Source of the DNA: Cecembia lonarensis LW9
Lineage (GTDB): Bacteria > Bacteroidota > Bacteroidia > Cytophagales > Cyclobacteriaceae
Assembly (NCBI RefSeq): GCF_000298295.1
Contig: NZ_AMGM01000004.1
Coordinates: forward strand, 1 to 64,000
Direction: 5' to 3'
Length of the DNA stretch: 64,000 bases
Shown: in pieces, positions 1-8,251 of the stretch
Layout: the number at the start of each line of letters is the position of its first letter
Numbering within the stretch: position 1 is the stretch's first letter
Notes under the pieces: generated by a model
The model's input: the letters and a program-made list of their open reading frames with translations, nothing else
What the model was told of the DNA's origin: nothing
The model's database searches: none
Program-made: the position numbers and the translations under genes

Positions 1-185
1 GCGACGTGTATGATATGGTTCAGGAGTATATGACTGAGTATGCCGAGGAGAAGGATTTGGAATTAATTTTATCCTACACCAGAGGTGGAGCAATCTGGTA
101 CTCCAAAAAGGCCCTGGATGTAACAGATGATGTCATCGCGGGTATCAATAAAAAGTATGGAGAGAAAAAGTCTGCAGAAAAATAA
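1..185 (+). CDS. OmpH/Skp-family periplasmic chaperone, C-terminal fragment
   Basis: The window opens inside this gene. The readable frame starts at base 3 and encodes 60 residues up to TAA at 183-185. The sequence contains the stretch LSYTRGGAIWYSKKALDVTD followed by a GINKKY-like end and a lysine-rich tail. This resembles the C-terminus of Bacteroidota OmpH/Skp family chaperones, which hold unfolded outer-membrane proteins in the periplasm. The N-terminus, including any signal peptide and most of the coiled coil, lies outside the window, so the family call rests on the tail alone. A strong terminator follows at 211-237. Confidence 0.6.
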   Translation, partial: DVYDMVQEYMTEYAEEKDLELILSYTRGGAIWYSKKALDVTDDVIAGINKKYGEKKSAEK

Positions 186-210
186 TACGGTTTAAGTACC
201 ATTTAGATGA

Positions 211-237
211 AAAGCCCTGTTGACACAGGGCTTTTTT
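211..237 (+). terminator. Rho-independent terminator after OmpH-like gene
   Basis: A perfect 10-bp stem (AAAGCCCTGT at 211-220 with ACAGGGCTTT at 225-234) closes a TGAC loop and runs into a T tract. It sits 26 bases after the OmpH-like stop codon and before the next promoter, so it separates the two transcripts. Confidence 0.9.
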
Positions 238-254
238 CGTGTTGGATTAATTGG

Positions 255-262
255 TACTTTTG
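255..262 (+). promoter_or_regulatory. Bacteroidota -7 box (TACTTTTG)
   Basis: An exact TAnnTTTG box lies 25 bases before the ATG at 287, directly downstream of the preceding terminator. It argues against the in-frame TTG at 251 as a start, because transcription would begin near 269. No clear -33 TTG is seen at the usual distance. Confidence 0.6.
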
Positions 263-286
263 CAGCTCAACAGAAAATTACCTTTC

Positions 287-1258
287 ATGAAAATCACGGA
301 ATTCCTAAAGCATAATTACCGACATTTTAATGCAGCTGCTTTGATCGATGCTGCAGAAGGCTACAAAGCACATTTGGACAATAATGGAAAAATGATGATA
401 ACATTGGCAGGTGCCATGTCCACTGCTGAACTTGGCATTTCCCTGGCAGAGATGATAAGACAGGACAAAGTTCAGATCATTTCCTGTACTGGTGCCAACC
501 TTGAAGAAGATGTTTTTAATCTGGTAGCACATGATTATTATGAAAGAATTCCAAATTATAGAGACCTTTCACCAGAAGAGGAACAAGATTTGCTAGATCG
601 TCATATGAATAGGGTTACTGATACCTGTATTCCTGAAATGGAGGCCATGAGAAGGATTGAAGATGTGATCCTGGATGAGTGGGTAAAGGCAGATCAAGCA
701 GGTGAAAGTTATTTTCCGCATGAGTTCTTTTACAAAATCTTACTATCCGGAAAACTGGATGATTCATTCCAAATTGACCCAAAAAACTCCTGGCTATTGG
801 AAGCTGCCAAAAAGAACCTTCCGATTATTGTACCGGGTTGGGAAGATTCTACTTTGGGTAACATGTATGCCGGGCATGTGATTTCGGGAGATGTAAAAAA
901 TGTACATACTGTAAAGAGTGGTATTCAGTACATGATGTTCTTGGCTGAATGGTACACCCAGAATGCAAAAGAGGATAGTACGGTAGGTTTCTTCCAAATT
1001 GGCGGAGGTATTGCAGGAGATTTCCCTATTTGCGTGGTACCGATGTTGCATCAGGACCTTCAAAGGGATAATGTGCCATTGTGGGGTTATTTTTGTCAGA
1101 TTTCTGACTCGACCACCTCATATGGTTCATATTCCGGAGCAGTTCCAAATGAAAAGATAACTTGGGGAAAATTAGGACTTGACACCCCCAAATTTATCAT
1201 TGAATCTGATGCGACAATTGTAGCACCACTTGTGTTTGCTATCGTTATGGATCAATAA
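287..1258 (+). CDS. Deoxyhypusine synthase family protein
   Basis: A 323-residue protein of the deoxyhypusine synthase (DHS) family, NAD-dependent enzymes that move the aminobutyl group of spermidine to an acceptor. The early GAMSTAELG and TGANLEEDV segments match the NAD/spermidine binding fold. Near the C-terminus, ITWGKLGLD carries the conserved WGK lysine, which is the catalytic lysine in eukaryotic DHS, so the enzyme looks active. The ATG at 287 is chosen over an upstream TTG at 251 because a -7 box lies at 255-262. Bacteria lack eIF5A, so the acceptor is unknown; homologues make homospermidine or act on other amines. The next gene starts one base after this stop, suggesting cotranscription. 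Confidence 0.85.
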   Translation: MKITEFLKHNYRHFNAAALIDAAEGYKAHLDNNGKMMITLAGAMSTAELGISLAEMIRQDKVQIISCTGANLEEDVFNLVAHDYYERIPNYRDLSPEEEQDLLDRHMNRVTDTCIPEMEAMRRIEDVILDEWVKADQAGESYFPHEFFYKILLSGKLDDSFQIDPKNSWLLEAAKKNLPIIVPGWEDSTLGNMYAGHVISGDVKNVHTVKSGIQYMMFLAEWYTQNAKEDSTVGFFQIGGGIAGDFPICVVPMLHQDLQRDNVPLWGYFCQISDSTTSYGSYSGAVPNEKITWGKLGLDTPKFIIESDATIVAPLVFAIVMDQ

Positions 1259-1259
1259 A

Positions 1260-3032
1260 ATGATTACAAAAAAAACCATTTTGAAAGCAAGCAGCCTATC
1301 ACTGCTTGCTTTTTCAATTTTAATTCAAGTTTCGGCTCAAGAACTTAGACCGTTTACAGCTGTCAATTCTCCCTACAATGAGCATCACGCTGTTTTGGCT
1401 CCATTTGGAGGGCTGTTTTTTTCAGTGGGCTACCATCCTGAGAATGCCGGTGGACAAACTGATCCCGGAGATATTTGGATGAGTGAACCTTCAGGCACTT
1501 CTAATTGGAGCAAACCTCAGAGGGTAAAGGAGCTGTCAACCTCAGGGAATGATATTGTGGTTGGCTTTACCGACCCTGTTTCCATCTTGGTTTACCATGA
1601 CGGACAACAAATGCCTAAAGGAATTCATGCCTATAGCAGACTTAATAACAGCTGGACCTACCTCAGGCCTTTATCGATAGAAAATTTCAACAATGAATCC
1701 AATCTTTTTAGTGGCAGGCTGTCAGCTGATAAGCAGACACTCATCATGTCCATTCAGACAAAAGATGGTTTTGGCAATGAAGATATTTTTGTGAGTTTTA
1801 AGACAGCTGAAAATTCCTGGACTGCTCCGCTGAATTTAGGCCCTACCATCAATAGTTATGCCCAGGAGCAAACACCATACCTTTCAGAAGACCAACGGAC
1901 ACTTTACTTCTCATCCAATGCCAATGCAGGAGGTCGTGGAAAAAATATATTTTATTCCCATAGGGTGGATAATTCCTGGCAAAACTGGACCCAACCAAAA
2001 GAATTGCTTACTGCAAACTCTATTGGATCTGAATCAGGCTATGCCAATATTTTTACCGATGAAAATTTGGCCATATTTACCACAACTTCTAATTCAGAAG
2101 GTATGGGTGACTTTGTACTCATAGCGTTTGAAAAACAATCCTGGGAAGATAATGAAGAAGCGCAGCAATTGGCCCGTACCATTACAGCTTCTGCTTCAAC
2201 CGAGTTGGAAAACGAGGGGCAAAACTTGAAGGTTCCGGAAACCGAAATAATGACATCAGATTCAACTACACAAAGCCAGGTAAAAAATAAAATGCAAATC
2301 TCAGATCGGATTCAGGATGACAAAAAAAATAATGCTGCAATAACATCAACAACACCACTTGTTTTAACAGTGGAAGATAAAAGCAGTGAAAGAGATGCAT
2401 CAACACTAGTCCAAAAACAAGAAGAAAAAGTGACTAAAGTGCCATTGAAAGAAGTTCAAATTTTGGATGCCAAAACTTCGGAACCCTTATCCTACAGATT
2501 GACCTTATCTGATGACAGTGCCTTCATAAAAGAGGTGGAAAATCAGGAAGAAATGAGACAGGCTTTTAATGCCTGGGATTGGAAACACATTATGGTGCTG
2601 GCTAAAGGATACATGCCTTTAGGCTTTAATATAGAAGAATGGCAGCAGATAGAAGAGGGAAAACTAAAAATGGAAACAGCGGTAAGCGGTGCCAGTCTGG
2701 TATTAAAAAACATTCAATTTGATCGGGGAACATCTGAATTTGCCGACACCAAGACACTTCAAGAGCTGGATCGTTTGGTGCTTTTTATGAAAGAAAATCA
2801 GGACATCAAAATCCGACTGGAAGGCCATACCGATAATATCGGAGATCCAGCCCTTAATAAGGAACTGTCCATCAGGAGAGCATCTAAAATCAGAACCTAT
2901 TTGGCTTTGAAAGGTATTGACTATGAAAGGATCCGGACTACAGGTTGGGGCGGAACAAGACCTTTGGCGGACAACAGCTCAGAAGAAGGCCGAGAAATCA
3001 ACAGAAGGGTTGAATTATACATAGAAAGATAA
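1260..3032 (+). CDS. OmpA-family outer-membrane protein with PD40-like N-terminal region
   Basis: A 590-residue exported protein. An N-terminal signal peptide (hydrophobic core, then VSAQ cleavage site) is followed by about 280 residues rich in beta-propeller-type motifs (EDIFVSFK, QTPYLSEDQRTLYFSS), typical of the PD40 repeats found with OmpA domains in Bacteroidota. A low-complexity Lys/Glu/Ser/Thr-rich linker follows. The C-terminal 115 residues form an OmpA-like peptidoglycan-binding domain (IQFDRGTSEF, LEGHTDNIGD, NRRVEL). The start at 1260 lies one base after the upstream stop; an upstream GTG at 1230 would overlap that gene and spoil the signal peptide. Likely role is anchoring the outer membrane to peptidoglycan; the ligand of the propeller region is unknown. 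Confidence 0.85.
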   Translation: MITKKTILKASSLSLLAFSILIQVSAQELRPFTAVNSPYNEHHAVLAPFGGLFFSVGYHPENAGGQTDPGDIWMSEPSGTSNWSKPQRVKELSTSGNDIVVGFTDPVSILVYHDGQQMPKGIHAYSRLNNSWTYLRPLSIENFNNESNLFSGRLSADKQTLIMSIQTKDGFGNEDIFVSFKTAENSWTAPLNLGPTINSYAQEQTPYLSEDQRTLYFSSNANAGGRGKNIFYSHRVDNSWQNWTQPKELLTANSIGSESGYANIFTDENLAIFTTTSNSEGMGDFVLIAFEKQSWEDNEEAQQLARTITASASTELENEGQNLKVPETEIMTSDSTTQSQVKNKMQISDRIQDDKKNNAAITSTTPLVLTVEDKSSERDASTLVQKQEEKVTKVPLKEVQILDAKTSEPLSYRLTLSDDSAFIKEVENQEEMRQAFNAWDWKHIMVLAKGYMPLGFNIEEWQQIEEGKLKMETAVSGASLVLKNIQFDRGTSEFADTKTLQELDRLVLFMKENQDIKIRLEGHTDNIGDPALNKELSIRRASKIRTYLALKGIDYERIRTTGWGGTRPLADNSSEEGREINRRVELYIER

Positions 3033-3158
3033 ATACCCTTGGATTATAAGAAATCTTTCCATTGAGGATATTTTTTAAAGTCAATTGATTTATTAACATT
3101 CCCTTTATATTAGGTTAAAAATTACTTAACAATCATGTTGTTATGAATGGCAAAATGT

Positions 3159-3166
3159 TATATTTG
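3159..3166 (+). promoter_or_regulatory. Promoter: TTG-N18-TATATTTG
   Basis: An exact -7 box TATATTTG with a TTG at 3138-3140 spaced 18 bases upstream, close to the Bacteroidota sigma-A consensus. The predicted start of transcription is near 3173, about 11 bases before the small membrane protein gene at 3184. Confidence 0.7.
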
Positions 3167-3183
3167 CATAACAGAAAATATTT

Positions 3184-3402
3184 ATGGAAACCTTCTTTTC
3201 ATTGGTGTTGATGACCGTGTTTTACGGGCTGTTGATCTTAGCTGTATTTCCTGAAAAATACCTAAGAAAAATCAGTCATTTCAACCACCACAAAAATGCT
3301 CCTGAATATCTAAAGTTTTCCCTCGCCACGCCAATATTTTTCTCCTTTTTGATAGGTTACACCATAGCCGCTACCATGTTATATTTCTTTGTAGGATTTT
3401 AG
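3184..3402 (+). CDS. Small two-helix membrane protein, unknown function
   Basis: A 72-residue protein that I do not recognise. It has two hydrophobic segments (about residues 5-23 and 46-70) around a short basic loop with FNHHKNAP, consistent with a helical hairpin in the inner membrane. An exact promoter box lies 18 bases upstream of the ATG, which supports it as a real gene. The trmH gene begins about 30 bases downstream on the same strand, so the two may share a transcript. No conserved catalytic residues are visible. Confidence 0.65.
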   Translation: METFFSLVLMTVFYGLLILAVFPEKYLRKISHFNHHKNAPEYLKFSLATPIFFSFLIGYTIAATMLYFFVGF

Positions 3403-3431
3403 ATTTCATGCAAACTATCCTATAATTGGGG

Positions 3432-4130
3432 ATGGATGCAATAGAAAAGGAATTTTTAACCTACCTCAGTGATTTCATTACCCCTCACAAGACAGCCCTG
3501 ATAGAGGAAATACTGAATAAAAGAACCCGATATTTCACCGTCGTGCTGGAAAATATTTATAAACCCCATAATGCTTCTGCCGTACTAAGGACAGCTGATT
3601 GCTTTGGGCTTCAGGATATTCATGTGATTGAAAAGGAAAATTCCTACAAAATCAATCCGTATGTGACCAGAGGGGCTTCCCAATGGGTGGATTTGTACAA
3701 ATACAGCAATGAATCAGGAAATGCTGTTCATGATTGTTTTACTACTCTTCGGAAAGGAGGTTATCGCATCATGGCCACAAGTCCCAAAGCTGGAAGTATT
3801 CCCATCCATGAATTGGAACCTGATCAAAAGCTAGCTTTGGTTTTTGGCAATGAGCACGAAGGGGTCAGTCAGGAAATTCTGGAGCAGGCAGATGGCTTGG
3901 TACATATTCCCATGTATGGATTTACAGAAAGTTTTAACATTTCAGTGGCAGCATCGATCTTTTTATTTGACCTCTTAAATAAAGTAAAAGCAAGGGAAAT
4001 ACCTGATTTCTATTTGACAGAAAAGGAAAAAGAAACCTTACGCTCCACATGGTACAGGGGATTGGTCAAACAGGTTAAGATTCATGAAAAAGAATTTTAC
4101 AAAAAAAGAAACGAAAAATTAAACCCTTAA
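3432..4130 (+). CDS. trmH: tRNA (guanosine-18-2'-O)-methyltransferase TrmH
   Basis: A 232-residue SpoU/TrmH-family (SPOUT) RNA methyltransferase, which uses SAM to methylate the ribose of G18 in the tRNA D-loop. The N-terminal ENIYKPHNASAVLRTADCFG motif matches TrmH (motif 1 with the catalytic arginine). LVFGNEHEGVS and FNISVAASIFLFDL form the knotted SAM site (motifs 2 and 3). Length fits E. coli TrmH (229 residues). The ATG at 3432 is preferred to the TTG at 3426. A bidirectional hairpin follows. The precise tRNA position is inferred from family similarity. Confidence 0.87.
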   Translation: MDAIEKEFLTYLSDFITPHKTALIEEILNKRTRYFTVVLENIYKPHNASAVLRTADCFGLQDIHVIEKENSYKINPYVTRGASQWVDLYKYSNESGNAVHDCFTTLRKGGYRIMATSPKAGSIPIHELEPDQKLALVFGNEHEGVSQEILEQADGLVHIPMYGFTESFNISVAASIFLFDLLNKVKAREIPDFYLTEKEKETLRSTWYRGLVKQVKIHEKEFYKKRNEKLNP

Positions 4131-4142
4131 AGGTGAATAAAA

Positions 4143-4171
4143 AAAGCCCTCCATGAAGGGAAGGGCTTTCA
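4143..4171. terminator. Bidirectional terminator between convergent genes
   Basis: AAAGCCCT and AGGGCTTT pair around a short loop (AAAGCCCT begins at 4143), flanked by A-rich sequence on the left and a T-containing run on the right. It lies between the 3' ends of trmH and the convergent hydrolase gene and can serve both strands. Confidence 0.75.
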
Positions 4172-4196
4172 AAATAGTTTATCATTACTAAACCTA

Positions 4197-6077
4197 TTAC
4201 CTTTTCACGATAGGCAATGAGATACTGCTCGGATATCTGCTGGAATGATGAATTGAGTTAGTAGCGACTACACCCTCTGTTTCATCATAATTATTACCAC
4301 CGGTGTTCATATTTCTATCAAATCTCGGGAAATTGGAAGAAGAAACCTCGATCCTGATTCTATGTCCTTTCTCAAAGTAATTGGAAGTTGACATAGGGGT
4401 CATATTCACCTCATACACCTTACCTTCTTCCATAAATACCTCTTTTTCGTATCCTTCTCTATACCTTACCCTCTGAATGGTTTCATCTAAGTTATAGGCC
4501 CTACCATCAGGGTAAACATCAATCAGTTTTATGGTCAAGTCAGTATCCTTTACATCGGAAGACAGGAACAGCTTGGCCTCAATAAATCCACTCACTTCTA
4601 CACCTTCAGCCAAGGGTTCGCTGGTATAAACCAGGATATCTTCTCTCAACTCCATTTCCTGCTGATCAAAAGAGCCACCTTGAACAGCATTTCCAGTACA
4701 GCAAACATTTCCACCATAAGAAGTTACAGGATCCATAGGATCATATTGAAAAGTGTCTGGATTGTCTCTGCCAGGTCTTTTCTTGGTCAGCACACCATCA
4801 CCCAGTCTGGAATTTGCCTTGCCTTTACTGTCCAAAAAGAAGGTTTCCATTTTGGCTTCTTTAGGTGGCCAGGTATCTGAACTTTGCCATTTATTGATTC
4901 CCATGGTAAAATACTGAACCTTCGGCATGGACTCCAAAATACCGTTATCTTCTCCTTTGAGCCAATAGTCAAACCATTTATAAGTGATTTCAGTATCAGG
5001 AAGTCTGGCATCACCTACACTTCTTTCTCCCACAATGGTATTCTCTGTCGCTCTGAGGAAAGCACAGTGTAGGGTAGGCCCTATGATAAGGAACTGGGAA
5101 TCTTTGGTTTTCTGTTCTTTGGCATTGGCGATGATGTGGTTATACATGGCCAGGTTAGGACTGGAAGCAACATCATACCATGATACAAACCAAAAAGCAG
5201 GTTTTTCAAAATCCATATCATCATGAAATAAGCCTCCTTCATACCATTTGGGGTCATTAGGTTTCCGGGTAATCATTTCTTCATAGATTCCCATCGGACC
5301 GTTCACATTTTTGATGATGTCCTGAACAGGAAGATGGCTAAGCCCTTCTGACCAATCTACTCTTGGGTAGCGAGGTGCCATATCATAAAACCTTTGCAGT
5401 CTTAATAAGTCCTTTTGTTCGATCCCTACAGGCAACTTTGGGGCCAAAGGATCATGTTGTGTACCGTACAACCACGCTGTGAATAACATCTGACCGGCCC
5501 CACCGCGGTACCAGTTACCCTGCTCATAATAATCACCGATTCTTCCTACTCCGGCACCAAAACCTTGAGGTACCAGAGCTGTATGGGCTGGGTGATTTAG
5601 GGAAGCTACTGCCATTTGCCATTCGGCAGTTGAAGAGCAACCAATTGTTCCTATTTTTCCGTTACTCCAAGGCTGTTTGGACATCCATTCAAATGCATCA
5701 TACCCATCTGTTAGGGGTACGCCAAGGATATCCCATTCTCCTTCAGAAAAAAACCTCCCTCTTTCATTTTGTACCACATAGGCATAACCTTTTTTTACCG
5801 CATCCAAGGCGGACTGTAAGGTTCGGGTAACCAGCTCTCCATCACGGTAGGAATTGAAGTTGTAAGGGGTTCGGGAGAAAATAATGGGTACAGGCTGATC
5901 CGTCTTGGGCCTGTAAATATCGGTTGCCAACCTGACACCATCTCTCATCGGCATCATGACCTTCTGGTCAACAATGGCAACTTCTTCCAATGGTTCCAAA
6001 ACCGTCTTTTCCTGAGCCATAAGGACTCCGGAAAATAACAGCAGAAACAGAATTAAAGGTAAATTTAATTTTTTCAT
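4197..6077 (-). CDS. Secreted CocE/NonD (S15-type) alpha/beta hydrolase
   Basis: A 626-residue exported hydrolase with a signal peptide (first 22 residues, ending LMAQ). The alpha/beta-hydrolase fold with an inserted cap and a C-terminal jelly-roll domain matches the CocE/NonD, glutaryl-7-ACA acylase and alpha-amino-acid ester hydrolase group. The nucleophile is likely Ser148 in GTIGCSS, with Asp in SWYDVASS and His in GPTLHCAF completing the triad. The usual Tyr after the serine is replaced by Ser (GCSS rather than GSSY). Reactions in the family are ester or amide hydrolysis of alpha-amino acyl compounds; the natural substrate cannot be told from the sequence. It is monocistronic, with a 3' bidirectional terminator. 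Confidence 0.85.
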   Translation of the reverse strand: MKKLNLPLILFLLLFSGVLMAQEKTVLEPLEEVAIVDQKVMMPMRDGVRLATDIYRPKTDQPVPIIFSRTPYNFNSYRDGELVTRTLQSALDAVKKGYAYVVQNERGRFFSEGEWDILGVPLTDGYDAFEWMSKQPWSNGKIGTIGCSSTAEWQMAVASLNHPAHTALVPQGFGAGVGRIGDYYEQGNWYRGGAGQMLFTAWLYGTQHDPLAPKLPVGIEQKDLLRLQRFYDMAPRYPRVDWSEGLSHLPVQDIIKNVNGPMGIYEEMITRKPNDPKWYEGGLFHDDMDFEKPAFWFVSWYDVASSPNLAMYNHIIANAKEQKTKDSQFLIIGPTLHCAFLRATENTIVGERSVGDARLPDTEITYKWFDYWLKGEDNGILESMPKVQYFTMGINKWQSSDTWPPKEAKMETFFLDSKGKANSRLGDGVLTKKRPGRDNPDTFQYDPMDPVTSYGGNVCCTGNAVQGGSFDQQEMELREDILVYTSEPLAEGVEVSGFIEAKLFLSSDVKDTDLTIKLIDVYPDGRAYNLDETIQRVRYREGYEKEVFMEEGKVYEVNMTPMSTSNYFEKGHRIRIEVSSSNFPRFDRNMNTGGNNYDETEGVVATNSIHHSSRYPSSISLPIVKR

Positions 6078-6214
6078 AGTGTGCGTTTATAATCTTACCC
6101 TTTAATATAAAATTAAAAAAAATAAATCATAGACGCATTTATGCGAATGGAGTCAATATTAACTTTTTGCGGTGTTTAAACCATTTAAAAATCTATTGCA
6201 GTTAGGGGAATGGA

Positions 6215-6838
6215 TTAATTGGATCTAAAATTAAAAGTATTCTTGAGCTTATCTCCAAAAGGCTCTCTGGCGGCACGTTTCTTAGCCCTCTTCTTTTTTC
6301 TCCATTTCCTATCCTGCTCCTTACTTTTGACAAGCACCGTACGGGCAGATATGCCTACTTGACCTCTGAAAAATTCCTCCCTTCCTGCCAAATTTACATT
6401 TGGTTTATAATCCAATGAAATAACGGTATTGGCCACTGTTAACTCCAAGCCAGCGATAAGATCCATCCCCATCGTAGCATTGCCATAGGTATGAACGATT
6501 TCTTTGGTTTCCCTTTGCTTCACAAAACTTTCTTCTCTTCCAAAAGAAAAACCGGCACCGTAATAATAATTGAATCTTTTTGAAATAATAGGCCGGTGAT
6601 TCGCCATTAAAATGTGGGCTGTGGTGTTTTTATTAAAATCGCTTTGGATAATTCCTTCCACGGTCAATTGCTGCATGATGCGCTGCTTTGCCGTAACACC
6701 TACCATTCTACTTACATCATTATTGCCAAACCTAAGGCCTACTGAAGTGGCATAACGCTGCGCCACAGTCACTTCTGCAACAGCACTAACAAAAATGAGC
6801 GTAAGCCCAAGAATTTTGAAAAAAAGAAAGGATCTCAT
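6215..6838 (-). CDS. Exported protein of unknown function
   Basis: A 207-residue protein with a signal peptide (hydrophobic core followed by VTVAQ), starting at the ATG at 6838; the upstream in-frame start would place a long extension before the signal peptide. The mature part alternates short beta-type stretches (YATSVGLRFG, YYYGAGFSFG, GLELTVANTVISLDYKPN) typical of small outer-membrane beta-barrels. The C-terminal 35 residues are strongly basic (RKWRKKKRAKKRAA), unusual for a barrel end. I do not recognise a named family. The start lies 66 bases from the stop of the upstream minus-strand VLRF1-like gene, so cotranscription is possible. Confidence 0.6.
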   Translation of the reverse strand: MRSFLFFKILGLTLIFVSAVAEVTVAQRYATSVGLRFGNNDVSRMVGVTAKQRIMQQLTVEGIIQSDFNKNTTAHILMANHRPIISKRFNYYYGAGFSFGREESFVKQRETKEIVHTYGNATMGMDLIAGLELTVANTVISLDYKPNVNLAGREEFFRGQVGISARTVLVKSKEQDRKWRKKKRAKKRAAREPFGDKLKNTFNFRSN

Positions 6839-6903
6839 GAAAATCTTATTAATTGCTAAATTTACCAATGAACCTGACCAATGTTCAATTATTATACCAA
6901 TTT

Positions 6904-7620
6904 TCACCAATCTTCAGAATCTTCTTCATGATCCAAAGATTTTTTTTGGGCATTAAAAATTTGAAGGAGAGCTAAACCTCCTTCCATGACATACCACTCA
7001 TTTTTTTCTAAAAAATTTTTGACCAAAAAAAGGTTTTCCAAGGTAGGTGAGCCTACATGTTTGGGAATCTTAAAAATTCTGGGGTCTTTTTTATCCAGAT
7101 TTAAAACCGGATTTTCATTAAAAAAGTAAGGCAATAAAGTAGTAGAAATACTTAAGCCAATGTGATCTACAGGATAGTCCTTGAGGTGCGTATTTACTCT
7201 AATTCCAATATCCTGAAAAAACTCCATGGTTTCTCCCAGGCGTACCCTGGAGCCAGCCCTACTTTTGCCCTTTGTTTTCAAATATTTGACCTGACTCTTT
7301 CCTTGTTTTTTTCTGACCATATATGCCCTGAATACTTTATGGTGCAGTAGTTCTCCATTCTGGACCAAACCCACCGCTGCCAAACCTGAACGGATCAAAA
7401 TGATAAGATAGTTGCTGAATTCTTCCAAAATAAGAACTTCTTTTTGCACATCCATATGGAGCTGTACAGATGTTCTCAGGGAAAATAGTTTCTCTCCGTT
7501 AGCATTTAAAAAAATGATCTTTTTCTTTTTTGTGGAAAATTGAATTTCCAAATTATTGTTTTTCAGAAAGCTGAAAAATGAAAGTGTCCACTTATCATCA
7601 AATATCAGAGGATCCATCAA
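6904..7620 (-). CDS. Vms1-like release factor (VLRF1) domain protein
   Basis: A 238-residue protein whose middle matches the VLRF1 domain of eukaryotic Vms1/ANKZF1, an eRF1-like fold that releases nascent chains from peptidyl-tRNA on stalled large ribosomal subunits. Key evidence is the segment around residues 95-130: HKVFRAYMVRKKQGKSQ, then KGKSRAGSRVRLGE, matching the Vms1 pattern of RxKQGxxQ followed by SAGSxxRR. Gln110 in GKSQ corresponds to the catalytic glutamine of Vms1. A Bacteroidota-specific VLRF1 family is known in domain databases, but function in bacteria is largely inferred. There is no zinc finger or ankyrin region. Its promoter overlaps that of the divergent HEAT-like gene. 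Confidence 0.75.
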   Translation of the reverse strand: MMDPLIFDDKWTLSFFSFLKNNNLEIQFSTKKKKIIFLNANGEKLFSLRTSVQLHMDVQKEVLILEEFSNYLIILIRSGLAAVGLVQNGELLHHKVFRAYMVRKKQGKSQVKYLKTKGKSRAGSRVRLGETMEFFQDIGIRVNTHLKDYPVDHIGLSISTTLLPYFFNENPVLNLDKKDPRIFKIPKHVGSPTLENLFLVKNFLEKNEWYVMEGGLALLQIFNAQKKSLDHEEDSEDW

Positions 7621-7650
7621 TCTCTTGCATTAAATAATTAAATTTAGTCT

Positions 7651-7658
7651 TACTTTTG
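7651..7658 (+). promoter_or_regulatory. -7 box (TACTTTTG) of the HEAT-like gene
   Basis: Exact TAnnTTTG box 27 bases before the ATG at 7686, with a TTG at 7625-7627 further upstream. It shows that the TTG at 7656 cannot be the start, because it lies inside the box. It overlaps the early transcribed region of the divergent VLRF1-like gene. Confidence 0.65.
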
Positions 7659-7660
7659 TT

Positions 7661-7668
7661 CAAATATA
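7661..7668 (-). promoter_or_regulatory. -7 box (TATATTTG, minus strand) of the VLRF1-like gene
   Basis: The plus-strand CAAATATA reads TATATTTG on the minus strand, an exact -7 box 40 bases upstream of the ATG at 7620. It lies only two bases from the plus-strand box at 7651-7658, so the two divergent promoters interlock. Confidence 0.6.
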
Positions 7669-7685
7669 GAAACTTCAAGCAAAAC

Positions 7686-8213
7686 ATGGGTCAAGAAATA
7701 GATCACCTATTGGAAAAAATGTGTGATAAAAATGAAGCAGAAGCTTACCTTTTTGCCGATAAACTGGCTAAAATTAATTCCGAAGAGGTAGTGCTTAAGC
7801 TGATCGGGATTCTTAAAGGAGATGACATTGAAAATGCTTATTTGGCGGCACGGGCATTGGGTCAGATGGAAAGCAAACACAATGCTTTGAACACCTTATT
7901 AGAAGTAATTCATGATAAAAAGAACCAGCATAACAATGGCGGGTTGGTAGAGATGTTGGGAAATTTTGATCTATCCTACAAATTCGTTGACCTTTTTAGA
8001 ATTTATTTATTTGGAAATTTCAAATCGTCTATTTTGGCGAAAAATTACCTGGATACTGTTGAATTTGAAATCAGTCCAAGAGTGTTGAAAAAAGTGGAAA
8101 AGCACTGGAATCACTATTGCCACAATGTCAGCCAGGAAGCTGCAGATTATCAGGTAAAATATTCTGAAGCTCAAGAGATTATACAAGAGTTAAAACAAAT
8201 ATTAGCCGAATAA
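7686..8213 (+). CDS. HEAT-repeat-like protein, unknown function
   Basis: A 175-residue soluble, helical protein. Residues 1-75 look like two HEAT-type helical repeats (AEAYLFADKLAKINSEEVVL, then ENAYLAARALGQMESKHNAL), a scaffold for protein contacts. The rest is helical with aromatic residues and no catalytic motif I recognise. The ATG at 7686 is chosen because the upstream TTG at 7656 lies within the promoter box. It is divergent from the VLRF1-like gene and shares its promoter region, so a role linked to translation quality control is possible but is only inferred from position. Confidence 0.65.
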   Translation: MGQEIDHLLEKMCDKNEAEAYLFADKLAKINSEEVVLKLIGILKGDDIENAYLAARALGQMESKHNALNTLLEVIHDKKNQHNNGGLVEMLGNFDLSYKFVDLFRIYLFGNFKSSILAKNYLDTVEFEISPRVLKKVEKHWNHYCHNVSQEAADYQVKYSEAQEIIQELKQILAE

Positions 8214-8217
8214 AGAG

Positions 8218-8225
8218 TAACTTTG
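8218..8225 (+). promoter_or_regulatory. -7 box (TAACTTTG)
   Basis: Exact TAnnTTTG box starting five bases after the HEAT-like stop codon and 27 bases before the ATG at 8252. The downstream gene therefore probably has its own promoter. Confidence 0.55.
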
Positions 8226-8251
8226 TTATCAATTTTTATGTTCAAAATAAA

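Noticed and set aside
251-286. TTG start 12 codons upstream of the deoxyhypusine synthase-like ATG
   Set aside because: The TTG lies just ahead of a TACTTTTG -7 box, so it would not be transcribed.
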